A DNA stretch of 64,000 nucleotides from Thermococcus aggregans (lineage in GTDB: Archaea > Methanobacteriota_B > Thermococci > Thermococcales > Thermococcaceae). The position numbers and the translations under genes were made by a program. A model generated the notes under the pieces. The model made no database searches. It was not told where the DNA came from and was given only the letters and a program-made list of their open reading frames with translations. Position 1 is the first letter of the stretch, and every line of letters starts with the position of its first letter. This document shows positions 17,783-25,771 of this stretch, one piece after another. The stretch is from NCBI RefSeq assembly GCF_024022995.1, contig NZ_CP099582.1, positions 1,116,001 to 1,180,000 on the forward strand. Direction: 5' to 3'.

Positions 17783-18349
17783 TTGGTTGACTTGAGTAAT
17801 GTTGAGCTTAAGATAGAGAATATTGTGGCCTCGGTGGATCTTTTTGCTTCATTGGATCTTGAGAAGGTCATAGAGATATGTCCCCATTCTAAGTACAATC
17901 CAGAGGAATTTCCAGGGATAATATGCCGCTTTGATGAGCCAAAGGTAGCTCTTCTTGTGTTCAGCTCCGGTAAACTTGTGGTTACTGGGGCAAAAAGTGT
18001 TGAAGATATCAAAGCAGCGGTTTCGAAGCTTGTTGAAATGCTGTCAAAGATTGGGACTAAGTTCACAAGGGAGCCCGAGATAGATATCCAAAATATGGTC
18101 TTTAGCGGCGATCTTAAGATGGAGTTTAACCTCGATGCCGTCGCTCTTGTGTTGCCCAACTGTGAGTATGAGCCAGAACAGTTCCCCGGTGTTATTTATC
18201 GTGTTAAAGAGCCAAGGGCAGTTATACTCCTTTTCAGCTCTGGAAAAATTGTGTGCAGTGGAGCAAAGAGCGAACAGGATGCGTGGGAAGCCGTTAAAAA
18301 GCTCCTCCACGAGCTCGAGAAATACGGCCTCATCGAGGAAGATGCTTAG
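17783..18349 (+). CDS. tbp: TATA-box-binding protein (TBP)
   Basis: 188 residues in two direct repeats of about 90 residues. Each has the TBP signature: [18 protein letters not shown] and [18 protein letters not shown], followed by EFPGIICRF or QFPGVIYRV and a F-SSGK-V-(T/C)SGAKS segment. TBP recognises the TATA box and with TFB recruits RNA polymerase. The frame extends nine bases upstream, but GGAGGTG is placed right for the TTG at 17783, giving a protein starting VDLSN as in related TBPs. The C-terminus ends LIEEDA, without the longer Glu run that I recall in Pyrococcus TBP. Confidence 0.97.
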   Translation: MVDLSNVELKIENIVASVDLFASLDLEKVIEICPHSKYNPEEFPGIICRFDEPKVALLVFSSGKLVVTGAKSVEDIKAAVSKLVEMLSKIGTKFTREPEIDIQNMVFSGDLKMEFNLDAVALVLPNCEYEPEQFPGVIYRVKEPRAVILLFSSGKIVCSGAKSEQDAWEAVKKLLHELEKYGLIEEDA

Positions 18350-18365
18350 TTCTTCTTTAACTTTT

Positions 18366-18614
18366 CTGGAGAGCTTTACAAAGCTTTAGAAGGCAGAATT
18401 TGCCACGAAAGCTTTCGAGTTGGGTCTAGCCGAAGAGGATTCCAACCTCTTCAACATATACGAAAGTCAATACTCTATTGTCCTAAAGATTCTCCGCAAA
18501 TTGGGCATGATTTACAAGAAGGAGGGCTTTTATTACACCAGCCCACACTTTAAAAACGCCCTTGAGTCAATTGGGCGATTATGGAAGGATTGGAGGGCTG
18601 GATTAGTTGACTAG
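18366..18614 (+). pseudogene. Broken or frameshifted small ORF downstream of TBP
   Basis: An open frame from the TTG at 18420 to 18614 encodes a plausible C-terminal piece (LFNIYESQYSIVLKILRKLG, then FYYTSPHFKNALESIGRLWKDWR), reminiscent of a winged-helix-like fold, but it lacks a ribosome-binding site. Upstream, a different frame gives SGELYKALEGRICHESF, which would join it with a frameshift near 18405. I read this as a decayed or frameshifted gene rather than a working one. It lies between TBP and a VapBC-like pair, at the edge of an accessory-looking stretch. Family unknown. Confidence 0.4.
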
Positions 18615-18617
18615 AAG

Positions 18618-19058
18618 CTAACACATCTTTCTCAATTCTTCTTTCAGGAATTCTATTGGTTTGAGTATCTTAGCTCGATGATCCTTAAGTTGTAAGGTTT
18701 TCTCCTTATCCCTTAAATTCAGTAAGTCCTCATCCCATGTTAGAATTATATGGGCTTTTGCTTCATATGCAATGTCGAGCCATTTGTTGTCGTCCTCATC
18801 ACGACAGAGGTTAAAGTGTTCTTTTGGCTCAATTACCTCTGTCCCATAAAGAAAATTCGCAAGCACTTGCAGCCAATTTTCGCCCAGCTTTTCTTCCTCT
18901 TCGAGAAGTGCAATCTTAATTTGAAGCTCCTCTAAGGCTTCCTGACTGGTATAATTGATAAAGACTTTTTTGTCGAGAAGGTCTACGAGCAGGGCTGCTA
19001 GCCCTTTTGGTTTTATCATGGCAGCTAGGACAACATTGGTGTCCATAACAAGCTTCAT
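18618..19058 (-). CDS. PIN-domain toxin (VapC-like ribonuclease)
   Basis: 146 residues from the ATG at 19058. The PIN fold's acidic residues are visible: MDTNVVL near the N-terminus (first Asp), an SQEALEEL segment (Glu), DEDDNKWLDIAYEA (Asp) and TWDEDLL (last Asp). VapC toxins cleave tRNA or rRNA until bound by their antitoxin. The ATG overlaps the stop of the upstream antitoxin gene as ATGA, so translation is coupled. The longer upstream frame would run through the antitoxin and is not used. Confidence 0.85.
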   Translation of the reverse strand: MKLVMDTNVVLAAMIKPKGLAALLVDLLDKKVFINYTSQEALEELQIKIALLEEEEKLGENWLQVLANFLYGTEVIEPKEHFNLCRDEDDNKWLDIAYEAKAHIILTWDEDLLNLRDKEKTLQLKDHRAKILKPIEFLKEELRKMC

Positions 19059-19378
19059 TTCTTTGCACCCTTGAGCTCCTTCCACCTTTTGTCGATTTCC
19101 TCTAGAATGTCCTTGACTTCTGGCCATTCATCTTCGATCTCTCCGCTAAGGAGCTTTTGAAGAGCCTGCTTCGACCTTGCTCTGGCCTCTTCTGGCGTGA
19201 TTGTTTTTGCTTTTTCTCTTGCCTTTTCCATCATTATCTGTCCAAGAGTCAATGTTACAGCATATTTGATGAAGTCTGACCTGCTTTTGAACTCTCCTTC
19301 TTTTATGAGTTCATCTATTTTCTTGATTAGGTATTTTGGAAGTCTCACCGAGACTGGATGCTCAACAACCTGAGCCAT
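19055..19378 (-). CDS. Ribbon-helix-helix antitoxin (VapB-like)
   Basis: 107 residues. The N-terminus (HPVSVRLPKYLIKKIDELI, then GEFKSRSDFIKYAV) is a ribbon-helix-helix DNA-binding domain: one beta strand and two helices. The charged C-terminal part (EEARARSKQALQKLLSGEIEDEW) probably wraps the toxin. GGTGA lies six bases before the ATG at 19378. It would neutralise the adjacent PIN toxin and repress its own promoter. Confidence 0.85.
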   Translation of the reverse strand: MAQVVEHPVSVRLPKYLIKKIDELIKEGEFKSRSDFIKYAVTLTLGQIMMEKAREKAKTITPEEARARSKQALQKLLSGEIEDEWPEVKDILEEIDKRWKELKGAKK

Positions 19379-19390
19379 AAATCTCACCAA

Positions 19391-19424
19391 ATACTATTGT
19401 ATTACAATTGTATTTAAACCTTGC
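19391..19424 (-). promoter_or_regulatory. Promoter/operator of the VapBC-like pair
   Basis: On the minus strand, TTTAAATAC serves as TATA. On the plus strand, ATTGTATT occurs twice as a direct repeat (around 19397 and 19406), with ACAATTGT as a perfect small palindrome between. Such paired AT-rich boxes are typical ribbon-helix-helix operators, so autorepression by the antitoxin is likely. Confidence 0.45.
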
Positions 19425-19565
19425 GAAGGACATGGCATTTGATTGAAAAAGGCCGCGACATAGTGTTGATAATGTATGGATCTCACTCAGCGTAGTTAGT
19501 TCTCCGTAGTTGGTTCTTCAAGTACAGATACTAGAGGACACCTTCAGGTTTTGGGCGAAGCGCAT

Positions 19566-19914
19566 TTACCACTCTTCAAACTCGACACCATCAAAAATCC
19601 CCTCCCTTCCCCTTTCTTCACTCGGTTCATGCGCCCCACTTCCACAGGATTGTCCTGTCGAACCTTGTATCCACTTCGACCGGCTTGTAGCCGGCGTTTA
19701 CCTCCATATGATTAATTTCCTCAAAAGTTTCCCTGCTAACTTCATATACTTCAACCTTTAGCCTTCTTTTGCCTTTGACTGCATAGGGGAGAACGTCAAC
19801 GTAAAGGTCGTAACCCTCGATCCACTCCTCACCGAGGAATTTGCCATCTCTTAAATAACCATGCAGCGGTTTACCCTTCCTAAGAGTGCTGTAAACTGCA
19901 ATCTTCATCACCAT
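19566..19914 (-). CDS. GGCT/AIG2-like fold protein, probably frameshifted near its C-terminus
   Basis: The intact frame covers 19627-19914 (95 residues): AVYSTLRKGKPLHGYL at the N-terminus is the Y-GTLR motif of the gamma-glutamylcyclotransferase/AIG2-like family, and a conserved acidic loop (EEINHMEVNAGY) follows. It stops after WKWGA. In the next frame the sequence runs on as EPSEERGREGIFDGVEFEEW to a stop at 19566, like the C-terminal extension known in related Pyrococcus proteins. Removing one G from the GGGG run near 19631-19634 would join them. I read this as a recent frameshift or a sequence error. The function is likely a small cyclotransferase, but unproven. Starts at 19914 or 19908. 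Confidence 0.7.
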
Positions 19915-20059
19915 CCCTCACAATCGTCATTTACCTTCTCTCCTTAAACTTTCCAGCTTTCTCCATTTTGACTTTCTTCACTTGGGGGCTGCTAGTCATT
20001 TATCTTCGTTCTTGACCTTTTTAGAGCACCAGACTCAATTAGGACAAAAAAATTAAAAA

Positions 20060-22927
20060 TCAGCTGAAGCTCGCAAAGCCTATCTCATACAGCTGGCGGA
20101 GCATGCGTAGAACTTTCTTGGCAGTGTGCTTGAAGAGGAACTTATCCTTTTCGGTTTCCCAGTTTTTGAGAATTTCAATGACCTCCTTTCTTCCAAGTTC
20201 TTGGACGTTGATTCCTGCATTCTCTGAAAGGCAAAGCTCCAAAACCACCTTTAGGGGCTCTTCAAGCTTCTTTCTGTTCCCGTGGAACTTGGGAAGGACT
20301 TTCATGAGCAGTGCTAGGTCAAAAATTTCATCATCGCTTTCGAATTCAACTATCCCCTTATCCCAGCTTTCTTTGGCGTTCTTGAAAAACAAAGCAATCT
20401 CGTCAACAACACGATAGCCGAAGTGCAGGTCATAGGGTTCAAGAGCTTTGTTGAGTTGGTTGAGGATTTCCCAGTACTTTCCGTTTTCGGCATTTTTGAG
20501 CCTTTCGAGGGCTTTTTCTATATCCCCTTTCTCTTGGCTATCCTTTTCTCTCTTGTAAACTGCAAGGAACTTTCCATTTCTCCTCAGGTCGTCCAGGACT
20601 TTTCTTCTTAGCTCCTCACGTTCCCCTTCAGATAACTTAGTTTCCTCTGGGGGATAGTTTTCTAAGTCAACATCGTGGAATTCTATCGTAAAAGCTCTAT
20701 CGAGAACCTTCGGGCTGAATGAGTATGTGGTCTCATCAATGTTCACAGTTCCGATTATGTAGAGGTTTGGCGGAAGCTTAAGCTCTTTGGGTATGCCTTG
20801 GAATGTCTCAACGGCATCATTGTCGTGGAGTTTTATGCTCTCCTTTGTGAAGCCACTTTCATCTCTTCCGCTCTCAAGGACGCTGAGGAAGTCGGCGAAG
20901 TAGTACTCAACGTGGGCGAGGTTCATCTCGTCAAGGATGATGAAGTAGGGCATTGCATTTTCTCTGTTTTGCTCATAGTCTTCTTTGGCCCTCAATATGA
21001 ACTCCAAGAGGGAAGTCTTGTGGTATTCTCCAGTTAGTGGATTGTAATAGCCTAGCAGTGGTTTGGAATCCCTCCAGTCCGGGCGGACGGAGAGGAAGAT
21101 ATGGTTGCTAATTTCGGGTGTGCAGTCTTCTGGAGCTTTTACTAGTGCATAGCCGTTTTGCATCCTTGAGGCATCTCGAGGGCTTAATTCTCGATTTTTG
21201 GCAATATCTCTGAATTTTGAAATCTCAGAACCACACTCGATAACCTTCCAAACTTTGAAGAAAATCTCGTGTTCGTTTATATACTTTTCAACGGTTTCAT
21301 CGCTATACACTGTTTCAACCCACTTAGTCGCCGATTTCCATTCTTTCGGTAAGTTTTCTTTATCTGTCCAGACATCACTAACGATAATACCGTAGGGGAC
21401 TTTTTGGTAGAACTTATCGTTTGGATCGCTATCATAGAGCCAAAAAATAAACGGGGGCTTGATATCCTTTGCCTTTCCTGCAGGTTTCCAGCCATAAACT
21501 GCAAACTTATGTCTTTTGATTATATCTTGTAACGCTTTAATTTCTCTCTCAGCTTTTGTGTTTTTGCCTGATGCTGACATCAACTGCGGCATTTCTAGTA
21601 TTTCAACAAATTTCTGCACTATTTTTGTCTTTCCTGTTCCAGTGAGGCCGGAGAGGATCACGAAGCCCTTAGTTTTTAGAGCGGTGTAGAACTGGGCAAT
21701 GAGGTGTTCTGGGTACAGGTAGCCTTCTGATTTTAAATACTTTGATAATGGTATGTGCTGATTTTGGTCATGCGCTTTTCCACCATGTTCTAATGAAATA
21801 CCGAGCTCCTCCAGAACTCTAGGGCTAATCTCGGTTAAGTAAACTCCTTGAAGCCTTGCAGGGTGCGGAAGACCTTTGACTTCAGTGTACCGGTGCGTTT
21901 TATCTAATTCTTTAAAGTCTTCGAGCCTAACTAAGTAGAATTTTCCAGTCAAGGACTTTTTAAACCAGTCCTCAGCAAATTTTGAATACTTTTCAGTCCA
22001 GATGCCCTCTTCAGTGAATATCTTGATTATTTCTTCTTTGGAAACTTCTTTAACTTCTTCTTTCACTTTGGAATATCCCACTAGTTCTCCATTGACGTCG
22101 TGCAGTATAATATCTCCTGGTTTTAGTAGTCCCATTTTTCCTTCACGACCATTCCAATATTTTTGATCAGCTGGAGACCAAAGAAACCTGCCTACGTGGT
22201 TTTCTTCATAGAGCTTTCCGGGAGGTTTTGTAATCTCCAAATAATAGCCTTTATTTTGTGTAGTTTTTTGATTTCCTGTAATTTCCTGGTCTCTAGAAAA
22301 TTTGCTCATATAAAAAGCAGCCTCAAAGGCTGTTTTAATATCAATCTCTGGTTTGATTTGGTTTATTTTTTTCAAAAATTCTAGATAATCAGATATGTGT
22401 TTTCTCCAGCCCCCTCCATAAACAAGTTGAATGCCTGTTGTCCTTCTTATTATTTCACGGAATTCTCTACTTTGAACATTTCCATGTATTGGCATGAATA
22501 TGTTGGGATTTACTATCGAAGCCCAAGTGCTTATTATCGAAAGCCCTACTTCAGCTTCAGGTATTTTTATGGCTCCTATCTTTGCTTCTAAAGTTTTTAC
22601 TGTACTATCATCCAACTTATTCACTGTTGCTGCAGTTGTGAGGAACTCCCTGAAGTTCCTATCAGTCAGCACTGTGTTCAATATGTTGATTTTCATAGAG
22701 TTGCTGTAGTAACCTGGCCCGTGGACGTAATAGAGCATCTTTCGAATCGCTGGAGGCAGTTGTTCAAGTAAATTAACAATTTCATTAGTTTTAGGAGTTT
22801 CTTCTAACAAAAGTCTAGTTATTGCCCTAAATACCTTAAAAGTCTCTGACTCATATTGTTCCCATTCATGCGAATATTTCTTTTTCAATTCTAGAAGGAT
22901 TTCCTTCAGGGGTTTTTCAGTTTTCAT
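20060..22927 (-). CDS. mcrB: McrB-like AAA+ GTPase with N-terminal reader domain
   Basis: 955 residues. The C-terminal half is the McrB-type AAA+ motor: Walker A GLTGTGKT near residue 427, Walker B FIILDEMNLAH near 660, and the GTP-type signature GTVNIDETT near 724. Upstream (about 220-390) is a compact domain with WSPADQKYWNG and MGLLKPGDIILH followed by a FYLVRLEDF segment, suggestive of an EVE/YTH/PUA-like modified-base reader. The first 200 residues are helical and unassigned. With McrC it would restrict DNA carrying modified bases. GGAGGTGAGATATC precedes the ATG; the gene overlaps mcrC by 11 bases. No methyltransferase gene is adjacent, as expected for a type IV system. Confidence 0.9.
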   Translation of the reverse strand: MKTEKPLKEILLELKKKYSHEWEQYESETFKVFRAITRLLLEETPKTNEIVNLLEQLPPAIRKMLYYVHGPGYYSNSMKINILNTVLTDRNFREFLTTAATVNKLDDSTVKTLEAKIGAIKIPEAEVGLSIISTWASIVNPNIFMPIHGNVQSREFREIIRRTTGIQLVYGGGWRKHISDYLEFLKKINQIKPEIDIKTAFEAAFYMSKFSRDQEITGNQKTTQNKGYYLEITKPPGKLYEENHVGRFLWSPADQKYWNGREGKMGLLKPGDIILHDVNGELVGYSKVKEEVKEVSKEEIIKIFTEEGIWTEKYSKFAEDWFKKSLTGKFYLVRLEDFKELDKTHRYTEVKGLPHPARLQGVYLTEISPRVLEELGISLEHGGKAHDQNQHIPLSKYLKSEGYLYPEHLIAQFYTALKTKGFVILSGLTGTGKTKIVQKFVEILEMPQLMSASGKNTKAEREIKALQDIIKRHKFAVYGWKPAGKAKDIKPPFIFWLYDSDPNDKFYQKVPYGIIVSDVWTDKENLPKEWKSATKWVETVYSDETVEKYINEHEIFFKVWKVIECGSEISKFRDIAKNRELSPRDASRMQNGYALVKAPEDCTPEISNHIFLSVRPDWRDSKPLLGYYNPLTGEYHKTSLLEFILRAKEDYEQNRENAMPYFIILDEMNLAHVEYYFADFLSVLESGRDESGFTKESIKLHDNDAVETFQGIPKELKLPPNLYIIGTVNIDETTYSFSPKVLDRAFTIEFHDVDLENYPPEETKLSEGEREELRRKVLDDLRRNGKFLAVYKREKDSQEKGDIEKALERLKNAENGKYWEILNQLNKALEPYDLHFGYRVVDEIALFFKNAKESWDKGIVEFESDDEIFDLALLMKVLPKFHGNRKKLEEPLKVVLELCLSENAGINVQELGRKEVIEILKNWETEKDKFLFKHTAKKVLRMLRQLYEIGFASFS

Positions 22928-24572
22928 GATATCTCACCTCCGGTACAAAACTTAGATATCCAACACCACTACGATTCCCAATCAAAATGCTCTCCAAATT
23001 CAATTCTTCAACCTTCCCCCTCTTAACATCAAAAAACACGCTCCTCTGGCCGGGGTAAAGCACTACGGCAAACCTAGCATTTAGAGCATCTTTGTAAGTG
23101 TGCATCTTGTAGATGTCCTCAAGCTTTGCCCATGTTTGAAGGCTGGGTTCTTTTTCCATTTTCCTATCCTCTTCCGCGAACTTATTAGCATCAACTACAT
23201 CAAGCTTGAACTTCGCATCAAAAACCCCAACAAGCTCCTCATTTTTAAAAAGAGAAAAATCTGGCCTCAATGAAACCGAATAACCACGCTTTTTTTGATT
23301 GTAGTATAGCTTCCAACCGTTGCCAAACTCGGCGTAAACTTTCTCTCTCCCGTCGCTCTTGTGGAGTTCCCCCGTTGGCTCAATTATTATCTTTAAGTCC
23401 TTCTGCTCCCATATCTCTCCAAGTTCCTCCACAAGCTTGAAGAAGCACCAATACTCGTATAGCGTAGCAATGTCCTTATTCTCAATAGCTTTCTGGAGCT
23501 CTCCGAAGAATGGAACATAAACTGTGAACTCCCTGTAGAGTTCAAGCAGATCGCGATAGCCGTCACCCTTAAGAAGTGTCTGGGAAGTGTATGGAAACAT
23601 CTCCATCTCACCAATTTCACTCCAAATGGGGTCGCTTCCTATGAATTCAAGCTCTTCGAGAAGACCTTTAATAGGCTCAATATCAGCCTTAAAATTCCTA
23701 AAAGCTTCAAGCACGCGCTCGCCCCACTCAATCAGCAGATTAAGGAAGTATTTGGCAAAGCGGTTTTCTGGAGTGTCAAAGCTCTCGTATTTTTGGAAGC
23801 TGAGAACTTTAGTGGGGGCATAACCATTGAGGCGTTTTGCCATTAAAACACCTTCGCCGGCTGGGGCTAAATACTCAGGATTCTGGACGATGGAAACCAA
23901 TGTCTCAGGGGTTATCTCATCCACTTCGTCTGGCCTTAGCCATTCTTCTTCAACCACCAGCTTACGTTTGATTTTTCTTAGCACAGTTTCGAAAGCCTCT
24001 ATAATGCGCTCTTTGTTGGAGCGTAAGTAGTGGTAGGCGAAGAATTCATTCATGGGTTCATCGCTTTCTTCGACAGTAAATGCAGTGGGGGATTTTATTG
24101 AGAAATTAAGTTGGGAGGAGGTACGGGTTATGTCGTCCGTTAAGGTTTGACATAGGATATTGAATCTTTCAATTAGTTTTTCTACAGCTTTTTCCCTCTC
24201 TTTGGTATCTTCTATTTTGCTGAGGTCTATAACTTTCCAATATTCGGGGGCAATTTTTCCAAACTTCTCGGAAAGCACAATAAGGGGAAATTCGCGCCTT
24301 TTTCCATGCGAATCTTCAATAATCAGCCTTGACTTTCCGATGTAGTTTTTGAAGGTGAAGGTAAAAGTGTTCTTGTTAATGCTACTTCTTTGAATGTCCT
24401 CCAGTCCGGGAATAATGACTTTAGCTCCATTGGCATCTATCTCGTAGGTCTTCCACTCGAAGAGTACTATCTCGCCACTTTCTCGTAGAAAAGCCCAACA
24501 GCTACCCTCAACACTTCCCAGCTGAAATGGAAGGTTTAGATTTCTTTCTTCATTTTTCTTCTCAATGCACAT
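22917..24572 (-). CDS. mcrC: McrC-like nuclease subunit with DUF2357-type N-terminus
   Basis: About 551 residues. The central FDTPENRFAKYFL segment is typical of DUF2357/McrC-like proteins. Near residues 440-465 RPDFSLF and VGVFDAKFKL form the PD-(D/E)xK nuclease motif, where the D and the D-A-K triad would bind metal. It is the endonuclease partner of McrB. The frame is open from a TTG at 24581, but ATG at 24572 is more likely though its ribosome-binding site is weak. mcrC precedes mcrB in transcription, the reverse of the E. coli order. Confidence 0.85.
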   Translation of the reverse strand: MCIEKKNEERNLNLPFQLGSVEGSCWAFLRESGEIVLFEWKTYEIDANGAKVIIPGLEDIQRSSINKNTFTFTFKNYIGKSRLIIEDSHGKRREFPLIVLSEKFGKIAPEYWKVIDLSKIEDTKEREKAVEKLIERFNILCQTLTDDITRTSSQLNFSIKSPTAFTVEESDEPMNEFFAYHYLRSNKERIIEAFETVLRKIKRKLVVEEEWLRPDEVDEITPETLVSIVQNPEYLAPAGEGVLMAKRLNGYAPTKVLSFQKYESFDTPENRFAKYFLNLLIEWGERVLEAFRNFKADIEPIKGLLEELEFIGSDPIWSEIGEMEMFPYTSQTLLKGDGYRDLLELYREFTVYVPFFGELQKAIENKDIATLYEYWCFFKLVEELGEIWEQKDLKIIIEPTGELHKSDGREKVYAEFGNGWKLYYNQKKRGYSVSLRPDFSLFKNEELVGVFDAKFKLDVVDANKFAEEDRKMEKEPSLQTWAKLEDIYKMHTYKDALNARFAVVLYPGQRSVFFDVKRGKVEELNLESILIGNRSGVGYLSFVPEVRYHEN

Positions 24573-24613
24573 AATAACCAATGAACTGCACCAAAAGTTA
24601 CTAAGCCCCAGAG

Positions 24614-24712
24614 TTAATAAGCATTTCGGAAAAGAAAGGCATCAAAGCCCCCATATTTCTTTTCCAACTTCCTCCAACGTTTTCCGTGTTCTTCACCAAT
24701 TAGGAATTGCAA
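24614..24712 (-). pseudogene. Possible gene relic upstream of mcrC
   Basis: In the 300-base gap between mcrC and the ABC exporter, the minus strand encodes a coding-like tail (GEEHGKRWRKLEKKYGGFDA, then FLFRNAY and stop). Just upstream another frame gives QERLYGYEINKDSIAIPNW and a stop. Together they look like remains of a gene broken by a frameshift. No ribosome-binding site or good start is present, and I do not recognise the family. The rest of the gap holds only the ABC exporter promoter. Confidence 0.35.
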
Positions 24713-24837
24713 TACTATCTTTGTTTATTTCATACCCGTAGAGTCTCTCTTGGACTTTTGCAGAATATCAAGGGACATGGGTCAAAACGTCAATAATAGG
24801 TATTTTCTATTTTTTATAAAGACAAAAGACAATCTTT

Positions 24838-24856
24838 AAATACCTACCAAGTATTT
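24838..24856 (+). promoter_or_regulatory. TATA box inside a palindromic operator, ABC-2 exporter
   Basis: AAATAC (24838-24843) and GTATTT (24851-24856) form a perfect inverted repeat with a 7-base spacer. The left arm is part of the likely TATA element CTTTAAATACC. A repressor bound here would block TBP, so drug- or stress-responsive control of the exporter is plausible. Confidence 0.5.
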
Positions 24857-24874
24857 AGAACACTAGGTGCATTT

Positions 24875-25771
24875 ATGCTGGCCATTAAGATCAAAAATCT
24901 AACGAAAAGTTACGGGAGTTTTTTAGCATTGAAAGGGATAAACCTAGAAATTGAAGAAGGTGAAATATTTGCCCTTCTTGGACCCAATGGCGCTGGCAAA
25001 ACAACACTCATAAGGATTCTTGCGGAGGGCCTGAAGTTTGATGGTGGGGAGATTGAGGTATTTGGGAAAAAGCTGAGTAAGAAAACAGCACGTTTAATAG
25101 GTTATGTTCCTCAGGAAAGTATTTCTTATGATCTGCTGACCGTTGAGGAAAACCTTGGCTTTTACGCGGATCTCTACGATGCACCTAAAGAAAGGATCAA
25201 ACAACTCATTGAACGCTTTGATCTGCCAGCCAAAAAGAAGGCTAAAGAGTTGAGTGGAGGATTTAAGCGGCGCTTAAACTTAGCTATCTCACTTTTATAT
25301 GAGCCCAAAATCCTGATTTTGGATGAGCCTTCAACGGGTCTGGATGTTCCGTCAAGAAGACAGCTCTGGGAGCTCATAAAAGGCTTTAAGGCCGAGGGCA
25401 AAACAATACTCCTCGCCACACATTACATGGAAGAGGCCGAGGCACTAGCTGACAGGATAGCGATAATGAACGAAGGAAGAGTCGTGGCTGTTGGTACAGC
25501 GGATGAACTGAAAGCCCTAATAGGAGAGGAAAGCGTTATTCAGGTAGAGGGTATTCTAAAAGGAGTCGAAGGGATTAGAGAGGTATTCCCAAGGCTTATT
25601 GAGAAAAGCGGGACTCTCAGGATTCATGTAAGGAATTCAAAGGAAGCTTTACCGAAGATTGTTGAGCTTTTAATATCTGCCGGAAGCGAGATAAAGGCCA
25701 TTAAGGTAGAGGAGCCGACTCTGGAAGATGTCTTTTTAAAACTAACAGGGAGGGCTTTGGATGAAGTTTAG
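24875..25771 (+). CDS. ABC-2 type transporter, ATP-binding protein
   Basis: 298 residues. Walker A GPNGAGKTT near residue 39, the signature loop LSGGFKRRLNLA, Walker B ILILDEPSTGLD and the switch His in LLATHYMEEAEALADRI. The C-terminal extension (about 215-298) is typical of exporters of the drug or lipid type (DrrA/CcmA-like). It overlaps the permease gene by 11 bases, so the pair forms an export system in the membrane. AGGTGC lies five bases before the ATG. Confidence 0.95.
   Translation: MLAIKIKNLTKSYGSFLALKGINLEIEEGEIFALLGPNGAGKTTLIRILAEGLKFDGGEIEVFGKKLSKKTARLIGYVPQESISYDLLTVEENLGFYADLYDAPKERIKQLIERFDLPAKKKAKELSGGFKRRLNLAISLLYEPKILILDEPSTGLDVPSRRQLWELIKGFKAEGKTILLATHYMEEAEALADRIAIMNEGRVVAVGTADELKALIGEESVIQVEGILKGVEGIREVFPRLIEKSGTLRIHVRNSKEALPKIVELLISAGSEIKAIKVEEPTLEDVFLKLTGRALDEV

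Noticed and set aside
19495-19520. Short direct repeat GTAGTTAGTTCTCC/GTAGTTGGTTCTTC
   Set aside because: Two imperfect copies only; not a CRISPR or clear attachment site.
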